NCBI GenBank assembly: GCA_024763075.1
Contig: JANTGF010000024.1
Location: 1-46,938 of the forward strand
Direction of reading: 5' to 3'
Source: Bacteroidales bacterium
GTDB taxonomy: Bacteria > Bacteroidota > Bacteroidia > Bacteroidales > VadinHA17
Length of the DNA: 46,938 nucleotides
In this document: positions 33,114 to 43,804 of the stretch, one piece after another
How positions within the stretch are numbered: the stretch's first letter is position 1
Layout of the letters: every line of letters starts with the position of its first letter
Program-made: the position numbers and the translations under genes
The notes under the pieces: model-generated
Database searches by the model: none
What the model saw: only the letters and a program-made list of their open reading frames with translations
What the model was told of the DNA's origin: nothing

Positions 33114-35498
33114 TTATTTCCTGATTTCAACCACCTCAAATCTTTTCTCAAGAATATTGCCCGATGCATCGATAAGTATCAGTGTATGCCATCCCGGACC
33201 GGGTCTGAGTTCCATCTGGTGAAAACGGATAGTTTCTCCCAGATACGCATCGTCCAGATGCCAGTAGACAGCAGTGCCCGGCACACTATGGGCCACTTCA
33301 AAAACCAGGCTGCTCAGTGTTCCGTCCAGGTTCCGGGGTATAAATATTTGCTTTGTTTCCTTTGGGTAGATGAGCTCCATTAACTTTCCCGAACCCGTTC
33401 TACAGGCAGGATCCAAAGGAGGAAGATCACGGTATTGAGGATTTTGTTTCTTAAAATACCACGCCATGGCAGGAGGTAAAACAAACCACTTTTTCTCTAC
33501 CATATCAGCTACGGGATAGCAGCTGCTGTTGACCTGGAAAGTCTGTTCCTTATTCAGATGTACCCTTACATGATACGGACAAGTCCGAACCTTCACCCCC
33601 TTAAGAGGAACCTCCAGTGTATCTGTCGTTTCACAATCAGGCCCTGCTCTGAAACCACTCTCATGACACACCACCAGGTCGATCATTTCGTCATAAGGCG
33701 CCTGAAACCATTCTCCTGCCGGAAGTAATCCAAATACATCAAATAATACCGGAGCTGCGGCATTCAGTCCGGTCAATCCCGGACGACCCTCTCCGTCAGC
33801 ATTTCCCACCCAAACACCCACTGCATATTGTGGAGTGACTCCTACAGCCCAGGCATCCCTGAATCCAAAACTGGTACCCGTTTTCCATGCAATTTTCCTG
33901 GAGGAGGAGTAAAACTCCCATAAACCTTCCTCTACCGGCCTTTTCAAGTCAGTAAGTGTATTAAATGTATTCCAAATAGGTGCCGAACTGAAAATACCGC
34001 TTTTTTTCAAATGATTCTTATCCGGATTCTTCTTCCCGCGATCATCCGTATCCGCCAACCAGGAAGGTTCCCTGTATTCCTGTGGATCATAGAGATAATC
34101 ATAAGCATCAAAATGATTCAGTGTAGCCGCCATTCCGGCATAAACCTTTACCAAATCCCAGAGGGTAACTTCAGCTCCTCCAAGAATAAGGGTGAGCCCG
34201 TAGTTATCGGGGCCTCTGTTCACGGTTGAGAACCCCAGTTTCTGAAGCCGGGAGTAAAACTTTTCCACACCATAATTCTGCAACATCCTTACAGCCGGAA
34301 CATTCAGGGACCGGACCAGCATCTGGCCTGCCGGAACCGCTCCGGAGTATGTCCGGTCAAAGTTCTTGGGTGCATAATTCGAAATGTGTGTTGGAATATC
34401 CGGAATCAGAGTGTGAGGAAGAATTTCCCCCTCCTCCAGCATAGAAGCATACAAAAAAGGTTTCAAAATGCTTCCTGAACTTCTCGGAGCAGTAATTACA
34501 TCAACCTGCTCCCCTGAATTTTCATTTTTGCTATGGGTATTGCCCAAATAAGTAATGACTTTCCGGGTCTGAACATCAATTACCAGTATTGCCAGGTTAT
34601 GAATCTCATTCTGCCGGAGAATTTGAATTTTTTGCTCTGCCAGTTGATTTACCTGGTTTTGTAAATCCTTCCGGATGCTTGTAACAAGCTTCTTTCCTTC
34701 ATAGCCATCTTTCACAGCCCGGTCAAGCAAATGCGGTGTAATGCGGGGTAACGGTTCCGGACGAAGAGGAAGAGTTTCCGCACTGGCCAGCTCGCAGGAA
34801 GTTTGATCCATGTATCCTTTTTCTTTTAACTTATCCAGTAAACGATTTCGTTTTTCAATCAACCGTCTCTGATTTTTACCCGGATAGATCAGTGAAGGAG
34901 CATTTGGCAGAACGGCAAGGGTGGCGGCTTCTCCCCATGACAAACTGCTTGCGGGTCTTCCATAGTATCTCCAGGATGCTGCATCCATCCCTACCACATT
35001 TCCGCCAAAAGGAGCATTAGAAACATACAGTTTCATGATTTCCTCTTTTGACCGGACCATTTCCAGTTTCAGAGACAGAAGAATTTCAATCAGCTTTTCC
35101 CCAATGGTACGGGATTTTCCTTTTCTTGAAATACGTACCACCTGCATGGTAATGGTACTTCCTCCACTCACAATTTCCCCTTCCCTTATGTTTTGTTTCA
35201 AAGCACGGAACAGGGAAAAAGGGTTTATTCCCGGATGATAATTGAAATATTCATCCTCAAATAACCGGATGGAAGTGCTGAACTTTTCCGGAACACTGTC
35301 ACATTCAGGAAAACGCCATTGACCGTCGGAGGCAATTTTTGCAGCCAGCAAATTCCCCTTGTTATCATTAAGTATGGTACTTGTGGGGTCATCAAATCTG
35401 GTTACAGGAAGAATCAAGAAGAAAAAAAATACAACCAACAGGCTTATAATAAACCCTTTGTGCTTTTTGAAGTATCTATATCTTTCTATTCTCTGCAT
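33114..35498 (-). CDS. pbpC: Penicillin-binding protein 1C
   Basis: This bifunctional class A peptidoglycan synthase has 794 aa. A signal anchor covers about 15-33. The glycosyltransferase GT51 domain (about 55-235) has EDEYFNYHPG (catalytic Glu81 or Glu83) and SGGSTITMQ (111-119). The transpeptidase domain has the Ser nucleophile at 343 in SILK and the KTGTS box at Lys539. The C-terminal part (about 690-790) is the BiPBP_C domain found in PBP1C, containing IFIPRNLDGTLSS. It follows the alpha-2-macroglobulin gene by 50 bp, the arrangement seen for yfhM and pbpC in E. coli. E. coli PBP1C is a repair synthase with weak transpeptidase activity. Confidence 0.95.
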   Translation of the reverse strand: MQRIERYRYFKKHKGFIISLLVVFFFFLILPVTRFDDPTSTILNDNKGNLLAAKIASDGQWRFPECDSVPEKFSTSIRLFEDEYFNYHPGINPFSLFRALKQNIREGEIVSGGSTITMQVVRISRKGKSRTIGEKLIEILLSLKLEMVRSKEEIMKLYVSNAPFGGNVVGMDAASWRYYGRPASSLSWGEAATLAVLPNAPSLIYPGKNQRRLIEKRNRLLDKLKEKGYMDQTSCELASAETLPLRPEPLPRITPHLLDRAVKDGYEGKKLVTSIRKDLQNQVNQLAEQKIQILRQNEIHNLAILVIDVQTRKVITYLGNTHSKNENSGEQVDVITAPRSSGSILKPFLYASMLEEGEILPHTLIPDIPTHISNYAPKNFDRTYSGAVPAGQMLVRSLNVPAVRMLQNYGVEKFYSRLQKLGFSTVNRGPDNYGLTLILGGAEVTLWDLVKVYAGMAATLNHFDAYDYLYDPQEYREPSWLADTDDRGKKNPDKNHLKKSGIFSSAPIWNTFNTLTDLKRPVEEGLWEFYSSSRKIAWKTGTSFGFRDAWAVGVTPQYAVGVWVGNADGEGRPGLTGLNAAAPVLFDVFGLLPAGEWFQAPYDEMIDLVVCHESGFRAGPDCETTDTLEVPLKGVKVRTCPYHVRVHLNKEQTFQVNSSCYPVADMVEKKWFVLPPAMAWYFKKQNPQYRDLPPLDPACRTGSGKLMELIYPKETKQIFIPRNLDGTLSSLVFEVAHSVPGTAVYWHLDDAYLGETIRFHQMELRPGPGWHTLILIDASGNILEKRFEVVEIRK

Positions 35499-35548
35499 TC
35501 AGTTATGCCTGTTTCCACTGGAAATGACAGATTAGTTTTGAACCGACA

Positions 35549-38500
35549 TTAGTGCTCCACCACCATTACACGCCGGCCCGCTTTTATGGCATAGATATCC
35601 TTATCATACATGGCTTCACAGTAAACCATTGGCAAATAGAAATCACCCAGGTAGGAGGCATTCAGGATCACACGGTAAACTTTGGTTTCATTTTTTCTGA
35701 GATCAAAGTAGGTAAAAACCCGGTCATCCCGTATATCCTGATAACGCGGTTTATCTTTTAACAATGGATTATCGGCATTATCCATCCGGATATTCCTGAT
35801 TTCCCAACCGGACGGGAATACCTGAGTTAGTGCCATATTATCATAAGCTGAACGAATTCCGGGGTGATGAACCGTAACTTCTGCAATAAAATCGGTTCCC
35901 TGAGCAAGGGATGAGATATCCAACCGGTTCCCTTCCATATCATAATACCTGACTCCCATTTCCAGGTCCTTTGATTCACTGGCCTGTGTACCTTCCATTG
36001 GCACCCCTTTCAGCTGTACACTTATAAAAAGTGTTCCTTTGCCTTTGTTTACAACTGTCAGGTGTCTCATTTCCGCATCATTTACCGGCAATCTGATCTG
36101 TGATACAGGTGAGCCGGATTTGACATTCTCAACCTTTCCATTGATGCTGTACTGATAATCAAGCTCCTGCGAAGCTTTCTCATCACCTATAAATTTCGCA
36201 ATTGCTACCAGTGAAAAGGCAGTAGTCTGGGTACTGTACCAGCCGGATGATCCAAGCTGATCAGCAATATCATCAAAAATCTTCTTTGCCCTTATCTTAT
36301 CCTCCAGCATAGCAAGCACTTCCAGTATCATTGCCTGATCCCTGAGGGTACTTCCAAAAGTATAGGAAAGCTCTTTGTAACGAATGACCGTAGTACTCAA
36401 ATCCCTAACCATTTCTTTTGCTATTTCCTTTTTCCCAATCAGCAGGTAAGCCGCTGCCAAACGCCATTTAGCAACAGGAACCACCCCTTTCATCTCCCTC
36501 ATCCTGTTCATGGCTCCCAATGCGGGTTTTTTTGCAAGTGCAAGTGTATAAAGACGATAAGCCTGGGTTAATTGAAGGCTTCTCAATGAGCCGGAATATT
36601 GATGTGACATCGACCACGAATTTGCCTGAACGGTCTGATACCGTACCCAGCTATCCAGAAAACCGATGGGTAGCTGATACCCCTTTTCTTTTGCCTCAAG
36701 CATGAAATTTCCGGCATAACTGGTACCCCAGTCTGAAATATAATTACGTTCCCCCGGCCAGTAGGTTAAACCTCCTCCGGACAACTGAAAGGACTTTATC
36801 CGGTTGATCCCTGCTATTACATTCTCCTGGATTTTTGCCTTTTCTTTGGCTGACAGATCAAGAAATCGATCCATAAAAAGCTGTGGAAAAACAGAAGAAG
36901 TTGTCTGTTCAATGCATCCGTATGGATAGGAGATCAGGTATTCTGTGCGCTTTTCCAGGTTCAGCCTTGGGATGGATGAAACTTCCAGTACTCCTGTATT
37001 TGTTCCCTTTAAGCCAACAGGCTGATAATCTGTTTCCCACTTTGTACCATTCTCCGATATTCCTTCAAGGAGCTTTGTAACCGGTGGATTCGGAAGGCGA
37101 AGTTTGATCTCAATTTTATCACTCGCCTCTTCACTCCCACTTTCCACAAATACTTCCACTACACCCTGTCCAATAAGATCAGCGGCTTTCAGAGTGAAAT
37201 TGATAACCTGATCGCCCACCCCATCAAAACTGATCTTTTTACTATCCGGCCCGTCTATTCTGAACATTGCATTGGTTTTTACCTTAACCTTTACATTTTT
37301 TATCTTCTCATCCATGGCAAAAACAGTAACCGGTAAGGTAACGGTCTCCGCCGGGCTGACGACCCTCGGAAGAGTAGCAAGTACCATAAGTGGTTTCTTA
37401 ACAGGTGTGGCCTTTTCAGCTGAACCATAAGCACCTTCATATCCGGCCACCACCATTGTCCTCACAGATCCGATATAATTTGGCATGGCAAGGGAATGGG
37501 TTCTGCTTTTGCCTTCCGGTAACTCAAAAGGACCAATAAAATGTACCACCGGCATAAAACGATTTGTATTTTTCTTTCCCTTTTGATCCAGGTACTCATC
37601 GCCCCCGATGGAAAGCAATCCGGCCATCTCTCCGGTGAAAGCACCCACTACATATTTATACATATCCCAGGTCTTTATTCCCAGAGCTTCTCTTGCATAA
37701 AAACGATTCCACGGATCAGGAGTCCTGAAACGTGTGAGATCCAGCAAGCCTTCGTCCACCACGGCAATTGTATAGGTCATTTTCCGGCCTTTTGCCTCGC
37801 TAACTGTAATGGAGAACTCTTTTTCCGGTGCCAGTTCATCCGGCATCCGGATGACCGGCTCCAGTTTGGTATGAGGATCAAATACCTTAATCATTTGTAT
37901 GCCATAAAGGCGGATAGGAAGATCATTGGCACTTCTTTTGAATGGCTGGATTAGAGAAATATGGATATATGCATTCGGAGCCATTTCCGGGGTCGTTTCA
38001 AACTCTACGACAGGGTCCTTATCCCCTGCTTCTTTCCAGAAAGTCTTAACAATTTTTGAGCCGGTCTCAATGCTCACCAGGGCCCGGCCTTCTTTAATAT
38101 CCGGAAGCGTAACTTTAACAGTTTCACCTACCTGATAGCTATCCTTATCCGTAGAAAATGCAAGCATCTCCGCACCGGTAGGGCTATCTGTCCCGGCATT
38201 ATCCCACCATCCTTTATAATCGAGATAAACCACCGCGCCGGTACTATGTCCGGTAGCAGGATCAGTAATCCGTATCAGGTGCCTTCCCCAGCGGTTTTTG
38301 TCAAATTTCATTTCAAACATGGCTTTTCCGTTTACCGTGCTTATGGTGGATTTCTGAATCAGATTCTTACTTTTATTGGCCACGTATCTTCCAAGATTAT
38401 CGTACTCATCTCTCTCCCACCACCAACGCCATGAAACTCTATAGATTTCTATTTGCAGGTTCTTCCGGCTCACCGGTTTTCCATCTTCATCCACCGTAAC

Positions 38501-41134
38501 CACAGGGATCAGGTTTGTTTCATCTGAATACAAGGCATTGTTCCAACCGGGGCCTTCCGGGATCTTCACTCCCACATATCCCCTGAAAGGAGAATACAGA
38601 AGCTTATATCTGTCCACGCTGAAATTTCCTGATTTTTCAAAAACACGGGTCTTAAAAGAAGCACTCAGCATACCGGGAGCTTCCTTTCCTACATTGATTT
38701 TCGGATAGAAAATCGCTCTGCCTTTTTCATTCAGCTTTCCTTCAAAAATGGTCTTATCCTCCGAAGTAAAACTTTTCGAAGGATCATCAAACTGATAACC
38801 CGGATAATCGTCAAATTTAGTTTTTGCCTTATTCAGACTCAGTGCGATATCTGCTTTCAGATTTGAAGCAGGAGCACCATGCAACCATTTTACATCCAGT
38901 ATCCCCTCCGTATTACCCGTACTTTTCAGAATTTTTGTTCCAAAATCTATATTGATCTTCAAACGGTTTGGTTTCACCGTTTCGATTCTTACCGTTTTTG
39001 TAAAGGAAGAACCTCCAACTTTCACTTTTGCCAGCCAGTTTCCGGTTGGGGCATCTCCCCCGGTTGCTGTCCGGAAATCATAAAAGCCATTTACGGAAGA
39101 AGTCTTTATCTTTCTCAGATACAGCTGACTTTCGGGTGTAAACAGCTCCAGCACCACCGGATGAGCAGCCGGAAGTGCTTGCAGTTTATCCTCCAGCACA
39201 AAGGTCAGATATACAGAATCTCCGGGTCTCCAGACACCCCTGTCACCATAGATAAAACCTTTCACACCTTTTTTATTCTTTTGACCGCCCACATCAAACA
39301 TACTTACCGAGAGTGATGAGCCATCGTCCAGCCGGAGGTATCCTCTTTGTTCCCCCTTTTTTGCCACCAGCAGGAAGGGTTTCCTTTCCAGACTTATCTC
39401 AGCCATCCCATTATTACCGGTAGTCTCTGACTGCATCAGCTGATGTTGATAATTATAGATCTCCAGTTCCACTCCCGGCATGGGATCAGTACTTATGAGA
39501 TTGGTAACAACCACCTGCAGATGATTATTTTCACCCGATTTTGCAAGAATACCCAGATCTGAAGCCAACACATTTTTTGCAATTACATGGGTATTGTTCA
39601 TGTAGTAAGAATCTTTACAGGGATCATCCTTTTCCCTCCAGTTGAAGCCATCCTCATAATCGTATTCTTCATCCCCGTAATAATAGTAGTAATTACCTCC
39701 GGGTCCGTCAAATTTATCCAGCTCCCTATCTTCTGAAGTTTTTATCCGGTCGTTCTGACCCTTCTTACTTCCTTTACAGGGATAAAGAGACATTGATCTG
39801 TCAAAGCCCAGGTAAACCCTGTAAATAGCACCCGGTTCGGTTTTGATCAGCTTTGCCAAGTCCAGTGAAAATACATTCCATGTCCCAAAATCAATGGGTT
39901 TATCCGGAGTTAAGGGAATCTCTTTTTTCAGAATGATCCTTCCCACCCTGTTTAGTTCACGGGTTCCGTTATATTGATTGTTTTGAAAAAACTGTGCTAC
40001 ATTTTTCTCATAAATTTTGACCACTTTCAGATTCACCGCGCTTAAATTCACAGCTTTGAATGGCAGAAACCATCCATCTGCATCCGGCATGATCACCCCG
40101 TCACCCAAAAAGGCAACTTCCGGGTGAATGCTTGTAAATGTGACAGTCTTCTGATATTGCTGTGCCAGAGGGTAATTTAATGAATTTCTCAGGGATTTTT
40201 CCACATAAATGGTTTTTGTCCCCATCATCCTGTTTTCCGGAAATACCTTAATGATATTTCCTGAAACTTCCAGTTTTATTCTTTCCCCGGATTTCAGATA
40301 AACCAGCCCATTCAAATCCTGACTGGTTTTTACCGGATCGGAGAAATACAAGGCGACATATTGCTCCGGCTGCTGGTTCGTTTCAATATTCATCAGGTTG
40401 AAATCAGTCAGCGAGGGAATATCCAGCGTTTCACTTCCTTTTTCCTTCACACCGATTTCTGCACCATCCCATTTTATTTCCACGCTTTGTTTCTCCTCAG
40501 TCCGCAGAATACTATCGATTACAAATAGATGATCCAGTCCGTTTTCAGAATGCTGCCATTTTATTTTCAACTCATTATTATTCTGCTTTGCATGTAAGAC
40601 ATTCTCTACAAGCGCGGGCTCGGCAAAATCTGCTGTTTTCAGGTTTCCGGTAAACTGCTGCCATCTGAAATCTTCCTCATTTATACCCTTCAGTCCTTCA
40701 AAATTCACAAACATTGCCTGCTGCATGGTCTGAAACTGAAACTCAAATGTTTTATACCTGGAGGGAACTTCCCTTATCCCGGATAAATAAAATTTCGCAT
40801 TATACACTATTCCTGCCTTCAGTCTGGGCTCCGGTCTGAACTCAATGGTCCGGTTATCAATCCATCTGGCATTTCCATTAATCTTCGGGCTAAAAGAAAA
40901 AAGATCATCTTCTACTGCCTTATCCTTTGTTACACCGGGGACCTCCTCCATCAGGCGAACCTGTATGCCGGAATTCACCGAAACCACCCCGGAAGTAAAA
41001 CCGGATATATAACTGGTAAAGCCGGCATCAATCGCAGGAGCCTGTTTCTTTGACTGATTACAACTATTTAAAACAAAAGACAAAATCAGTGCTAAAAAAA
41101 GCACTTTTACCTGAGCAGAATAAGGTATTGACAT
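35549..41134 (-). CDS. Bacterial alpha-2-macroglobulin lipoprotein
   Basis: This very large envelope protein (1861 aa) should trap proteases in the periplasm. The lipobox LNSC gives Cys25 as the lipidated residue. Many MG-type beta domains and a bait-like region follow, with VKGFIYGDRGVWRPGDSVYLTF near 630 as a family landmark. The thioester motif CIEQ (Cys1407 to Gln1410, in YPYGCIEQTTSS) is intact, so the protein is of the thioester-active YfhM type, not the thioester-free MagD type. A helical TED domain (about 1400-1680) and a C-terminal receptor-like domain complete it. pbpC is next on the same strand. Confidence 0.95.
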   Translation of the reverse strand: MSIPYSAQVKVLFLALILSFVLNSCNQSKKQAPAIDAGFTSYISGFTSGVVSVNSGIQVRLMEEVPGVTKDKAVEDDLFSFSPKINGNARWIDNRTIEFRPEPRLKAGIVYNAKFYLSGIREVPSRYKTFEFQFQTMQQAMFVNFEGLKGINEEDFRWQQFTGNLKTADFAEPALVENVLHAKQNNNELKIKWQHSENGLDHLFVIDSILRTEEKQSVEIKWDGAEIGVKEKGSETLDIPSLTDFNLMNIETNQQPEQYVALYFSDPVKTSQDLNGLVYLKSGERIKLEVSGNIIKVFPENRMMGTKTIYVEKSLRNSLNYPLAQQYQKTVTFTSIHPEVAFLGDGVIMPDADGWFLPFKAVNLSAVNLKVVKIYEKNVAQFFQNNQYNGTRELNRVGRIILKKEIPLTPDKPIDFGTWNVFSLDLAKLIKTEPGAIYRVYLGFDRSMSLYPCKGSKKGQNDRIKTSEDRELDKFDGPGGNYYYYYGDEEYDYEDGFNWREKDDPCKDSYYMNNTHVIAKNVLASDLGILAKSGENNHLQVVVTNLISTDPMPGVELEIYNYQHQLMQSETTGNNGMAEISLERKPFLLVAKKGEQRGYLRLDDGSSLSVSMFDVGGQKNKKGVKGFIYGDRGVWRPGDSVYLTFVLEDKLQALPAAHPVVLELFTPESQLYLRKIKTSSVNGFYDFRTATGGDAPTGNWLAKVKVGGSSFTKTVRIETVKPNRLKINIDFGTKILKSTGNTEGILDVKWLHGAPASNLKADIALSLNKAKTKFDDYPGYQFDDPSKSFTSEDKTIFEGKLNEKGRAIFYPKINVGKEAPGMLSASFKTRVFEKSGNFSVDRYKLLYSPFRGYVGVKIPEGPGWNNALYSDETNLIPVVTVDEDGKPVSRKNLQIEIYRVSWRWWWERDEYDNLGRYVANKSKNLIQKSTISTVNGKAMFEMKFDKNRWGRHLIRITDPATGHSTGAVVYLDYKGWWDNAGTDSPTGAEMLAFSTDKDSYQVGETVKVTLPDIKEGRALVSIETGSKIVKTFWKEAGDKDPVVEFETTPEMAPNAYIHISLIQPFKRSANDLPIRLYGIQMIKVFDPHTKLEPVIRMPDELAPEKEFSITVSEAKGRKMTYTIAVVDEGLLDLTRFRTPDPWNRFYAREALGIKTWDMYKYVVGAFTGEMAGLLSIGGDEYLDQKGKKNTNRFMPVVHFIGPFELPEGKSRTHSLAMPNYIGSVRTMVVAGYEGAYGSAEKATPVKKPLMVLATLPRVVSPAETVTLPVTVFAMDEKIKNVKVKVKTNAMFRIDGPDSKKISFDGVGDQVINFTLKAADLIGQGVVEVFVESGSEEASDKIEIKLRLPNPPVTKLLEGISENGTKWETDYQPVGLKGTNTGVLEVSSIPRLNLEKRTEYLISYPYGCIEQTTSSVFPQLFMDRFLDLSAKEKAKIQENVIAGINRIKSFQLSGGGLTYWPGERNYISDWGTSYAGNFMLEAKEKGYQLPIGFLDSWVRYQTVQANSWSMSHQYSGSLRSLQLTQAYRLYTLALAKKPALGAMNRMREMKGVVPVAKWRLAAAYLLIGKKEIAKEMVRDLSTTVIRYKELSYTFGSTLRDQAMILEVLAMLEDKIRAKKIFDDIADQLGSSGWYSTQTTAFSLVAIAKFIGDEKASQELDYQYSINGKVENVKSGSPVSQIRLPVNDAEMRHLTVVNKGKGTLFISVQLKGVPMEGTQASESKDLEMGVRYYDMEGNRLDISSLAQGTDFIAEVTVHHPGIRSAYDNMALTQVFPSGWEIRNIRMDNADNPLLKDKPRYQDIRDDRVFTYFDLRKNETKVYRVILNASYLGDFYLPMVYCEAMYDKDIYAIKAGRRVMVVEH

Positions 41135-41469
41135 AGCTTGAAGATTTGAATTAACTGAATAAGAATCGCACTTCGGTAATTATACTGTAGAGCAATAGCA
41201 AAAAAAAAATACAAATTTGAATTTATCAGGAATCAGATTAACAAGATTTGGTTTTTAAGGGTTTACAAAAATCAAAAAAATTTCATCATTTTTTTATAAA
41301 GTAAATATACGGATTTTTCCCCATAATGTTCTAATGAAAATCATCTTTAACACATTTATTCTGCCAATGAAAAAAATAAAAATTTACAGGTCGATATGAA
41401 ACAATAATAATTTAACCCAAAATCACCATTTGCCTTTAACAATCATAGATGAATCCGGAATTAAATATA
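41135..41469. other. Divergent intergenic region, no gene seen
   Basis: This AT-rich 335-bp stretch lies between the alpha-2-macroglobulin gene and the beta-propeller gene. It contains an A(10) tract and many short A/T runs. The promoter for the propeller gene is at its right edge; the alpha-2-macroglobulin promoter should be near its left edge but no exact -7 element was found. No ORF or hairpin stands out. Confidence 0.6.
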
Positions 41470-41477
41470 TAGTTTTG
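41470..41477 (+). promoter_or_regulatory. -7 element for the beta-propeller operon
   Basis: TAGTTTTG is an exact TAnnTTTG match, 26 bp before the ATG at 41504. It argues against the TTG at 41480 as the start codon. Confidence 0.5.
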
Positions 41478-41503
41478 TATTGTTTATTCCTCCAATATCA
41501 AAT

Positions 41504-42766
41504 ATGATTAAAATGCGAATCCATAAAGCCTCCAGATTCCTGAAAGATATTTCTATCCTTTTAATTTTTGTCTTGTCCGGCTGTCATTCCGGGAATGAAC
41601 AAACAGATAATCAATTGGAACAAACCCGGCCATTTCTTTCCATTGACTTCTCTGGAATATTGAAACAAAAAAGAGAAGTACCTGTTTCCATGATTGCCAA
41701 TAAAGTTGATTATATACTTTTAGAAAAAACACCAAAATCGTTAATTGGCAGTATTATGGATGCTTCTATTACCAGTGATTATATTTTTATCCGGCACAAC
41801 GGGTCTCCTTTGCTTACACAGTTCTCACGTGACGGGAAATTTGTAAGGCAAATTGGTTCCATAGGAAGGGGACCGAAAGAATACGGACTGATGCGCAAAT
41901 TCAGTATTGATGAAAAAAGGGAGTTAATTTACATCCATTCCAACTGGACCCAAAGGATACTGGTTTACTCATTTAAGGGTGAATATGTAAAAACCATAAA
42001 ATTTGACGGGAGTGGCAGGGGAATTATCAGCTGGTCGCGGGACAGTTTATTTGTCAGTTTCGGTGAACCACATATGGGGAATGAATCATTTGTATTTATT
42101 GAAACAAACACCCATGGCGATACAATTCAAGGTATAAAAAACCATATTTTCTGGAACAGTAACGAAAGTTCGCATTTTATGATTTCCTATTGGGGGCGAA
42201 ACTCCTTTTACCGGGCAAACGATAAACTTCACATGAAAGGCTGGTATAATGACACTGTTTACACCTATAACAAAGAAAACAAGATAGTTCCGGAGTATTT
42301 TATCAACCTGAAAAACCATAAAATTCCGGAAGACAAGATTCCCGAACGAAATTCGGTAAAACCCATCCCCGGAAATTGTTACTGGACCGGCGTAAATGAA
42401 TCTTCAGACTATATTTTTATCCGTTACGGAAGTGTTTGGTCACCCAAAAGCAATGATAAAAAAGAAGAACAGGGATATATGTTTGTAAATAAAAATACCG
42501 GGAAAGGGATAGCTTTAGCTAATAATGGAGATGAATATGGTTTTATAAATGATTTGGATGCAGGCCCTGATTTTAAACCTGAATATTCGAACGATTCCCT
42601 GGCATATTTTTTCATTCCTGCCATAGATTTCAAGGAATACCTTGATTCAGACAAGTTCCGGAACAAACCGGCTAAATATCCGGATAAAAAAGAGCGGCTC
42701 AGAAAACTTAATAAAACGCTGGAAGAAAATGATAACCATATTTTAATTATGGCTCATCTTAAATAA
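41504..42766 (+). CDS. 6-bladed beta-propeller lipoprotein
   Basis: The product has 420 aa from the ATG at 41504 (a second ATG lies at 41513). The lipobox VLSGC places Cys27 as the lipid attachment site. The mature protein shows the pattern of the Bacteroidota 6-bladed beta-propeller group: FDS-like ISIDFSG start, KVDYILLEKTPKSLIGSI, then blades such as LLTQFSRDGKFVRQIGSIGRGPKEY and ILVYSFKGEYVKTIKF. These proteins are common surface lipoproteins of unknown ligand. It is followed at 15 bp by the epimerase-like gene and is likely the first gene of that transcript. Confidence 0.82.
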   Translation: MIKMRIHKASRFLKDISILLIFVLSGCHSGNEQTDNQLEQTRPFLSIDFSGILKQKREVPVSMIANKVDYILLEKTPKSLIGSIMDASITSDYIFIRHNGSPLLTQFSRDGKFVRQIGSIGRGPKEYGLMRKFSIDEKRELIYIHSNWTQRILVYSFKGEYVKTIKFDGSGRGIISWSRDSLFVSFGEPHMGNESFVFIETNTHGDTIQGIKNHIFWNSNESSHFMISYWGRNSFYRANDKLHMKGWYNDTVYTYNKENKIVPEYFINLKNHKIPEDKIPERNSVKPIPGNCYWTGVNESSDYIFIRYGSVWSPKSNDKKEEQGYMFVNKNTGKGIALANNGDEYGFINDLDAGPDFKPEYSNDSLAYFFIPAIDFKEYLDSDKFRNKPAKYPDKKERLRKLNKTLEENDNHILIMAHLK

Positions 42767-42781
42767 AAAAGAAACGATAAA

Positions 42782-43762
42782 ATGAATGTTGCAGTTACAG
42801 GAGCAAACGGTCACATAGGTGCCAATCTGATCAGGAAGCTACTTGAAAGGGGAGATACAGTAAAAGTACTGTACCATAACAACAATACTGCTTTTAAGGG
42901 TCTGGATATCTCAACTGTTAAAGGGGGTCTGGGAAATCCTGAATCTCTGGAAGAACTATGTAAGGAAGCAGAAACCGTTTATCATCTGGCAGCTCAGATC
43001 TCCATCGGCAATTTTACGCTGGAACAATTGATGAAAATTAATTTTACCGGAACAGAAAATGTGATAAATGCCTGTAAGAAAACGGGGGTTAAGCGATTGG
43101 TACATTTCAGCTCCATTCACGCCTATAAACACAACCCGTTAAATGCCCCGTTAAATGAATCAAACCCCTTAAACCTGGAAAGCGAACTGGTTTATGAAAG
43201 GACCAAGGCTCTGGCAGAGGAACTGGTTCAGAAAAAGGCAGGGGAAGACGGACTTGAAATTGTAATTGTAAATCCAACGGCAGTAATTGGTCCCTGGGAT
43301 TTCGGGCCCTCCTATCTGGGCCAGTTTTTAATCAGGCTTTACAACAGAAGAATTCCCGCTCTTATACCGGGCGGGTACGACTGGGTGGATGCACGTGATA
43401 TAGCAGATGGGACCATAGGAGCTGCCCTGTATGGGAAAAGTGGTGAAAAATATATTCTTTCCGGCAACTGGCTGAGCCTGAAAGAGCTTACGGAACTTGC
43501 AGCACAGGCCTGTGGCAAGAACCTTCATGTTCCGGTTATCCCTTATTTTTTGGGACTGGTCGGGCTGCCATTTATTCAGGGATGGGCGAAAATCAAAAGG
43601 GAACATCCTCTTTACACAAAAGAGTCTTTACAAATTCTGCAAAGCGGAAACCGGAATATTCAAAATAAAAAAGCAAGGAAAGCATTGGGATACAAACCCA
43701 GACCCCTGGAAACAACTTTGAAAGATACTTTTGACTGGTTTAAACAAAACGGCTATCTTTAA
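42782..43762 (+). CDS. NAD(P)-dependent extended SDR (epimerase/3-beta-HSD-like)
   Basis: An extended short-chain dehydrogenase of 326 aa. The cofactor motif is GANGHIGANL (7-16); YHLAAQIS and the YERTK catalytic Tyr/Lys follow, as does IVNPTAVIGPWDFGPS. The overall pattern resembles the dihydroflavonol-4-reductase/3-beta-hydroxysteroid dehydrogenase branch rather than sugar epimerases. The next gene, 42 bp on, is a 5-alpha-reductase-like membrane enzyme, which suggests that both modify one substrate, perhaps an isoprenoid or sterol-like compound (inference). The preceding lipoprotein gene is 15 bp away, so all three may be cotranscribed. Confidence 0.85.
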   Translation: MNVAVTGANGHIGANLIRKLLERGDTVKVLYHNNNTAFKGLDISTVKGGLGNPESLEELCKEAETVYHLAAQISIGNFTLEQLMKINFTGTENVINACKKTGVKRLVHFSSIHAYKHNPLNAPLNESNPLNLESELVYERTKALAEELVQKKAGEDGLEIVIVNPTAVIGPWDFGPSYLGQFLIRLYNRRIPALIPGGYDWVDARDIADGTIGAALYGKSGEKYILSGNWLSLKELTELAAQACGKNLHVPVIPYFLGLVGLPFIQGWAKIKREHPLYTKESLQILQSGNRNIQNKKARKALGYKPRPLETTLKDTFDWFKQNGYL

Positions 43763-43804
43763 CGGCTCAAAGGAAAACCAAATATATTCTTTACACCTGA
43801 TTTT

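Noticed and set aside
33099-33383. 94-aa plus-strand open frame at the pbpC end
   Set aside because: It is antisense to the conserved BiPBP_C domain and begins in the 11-bp array.
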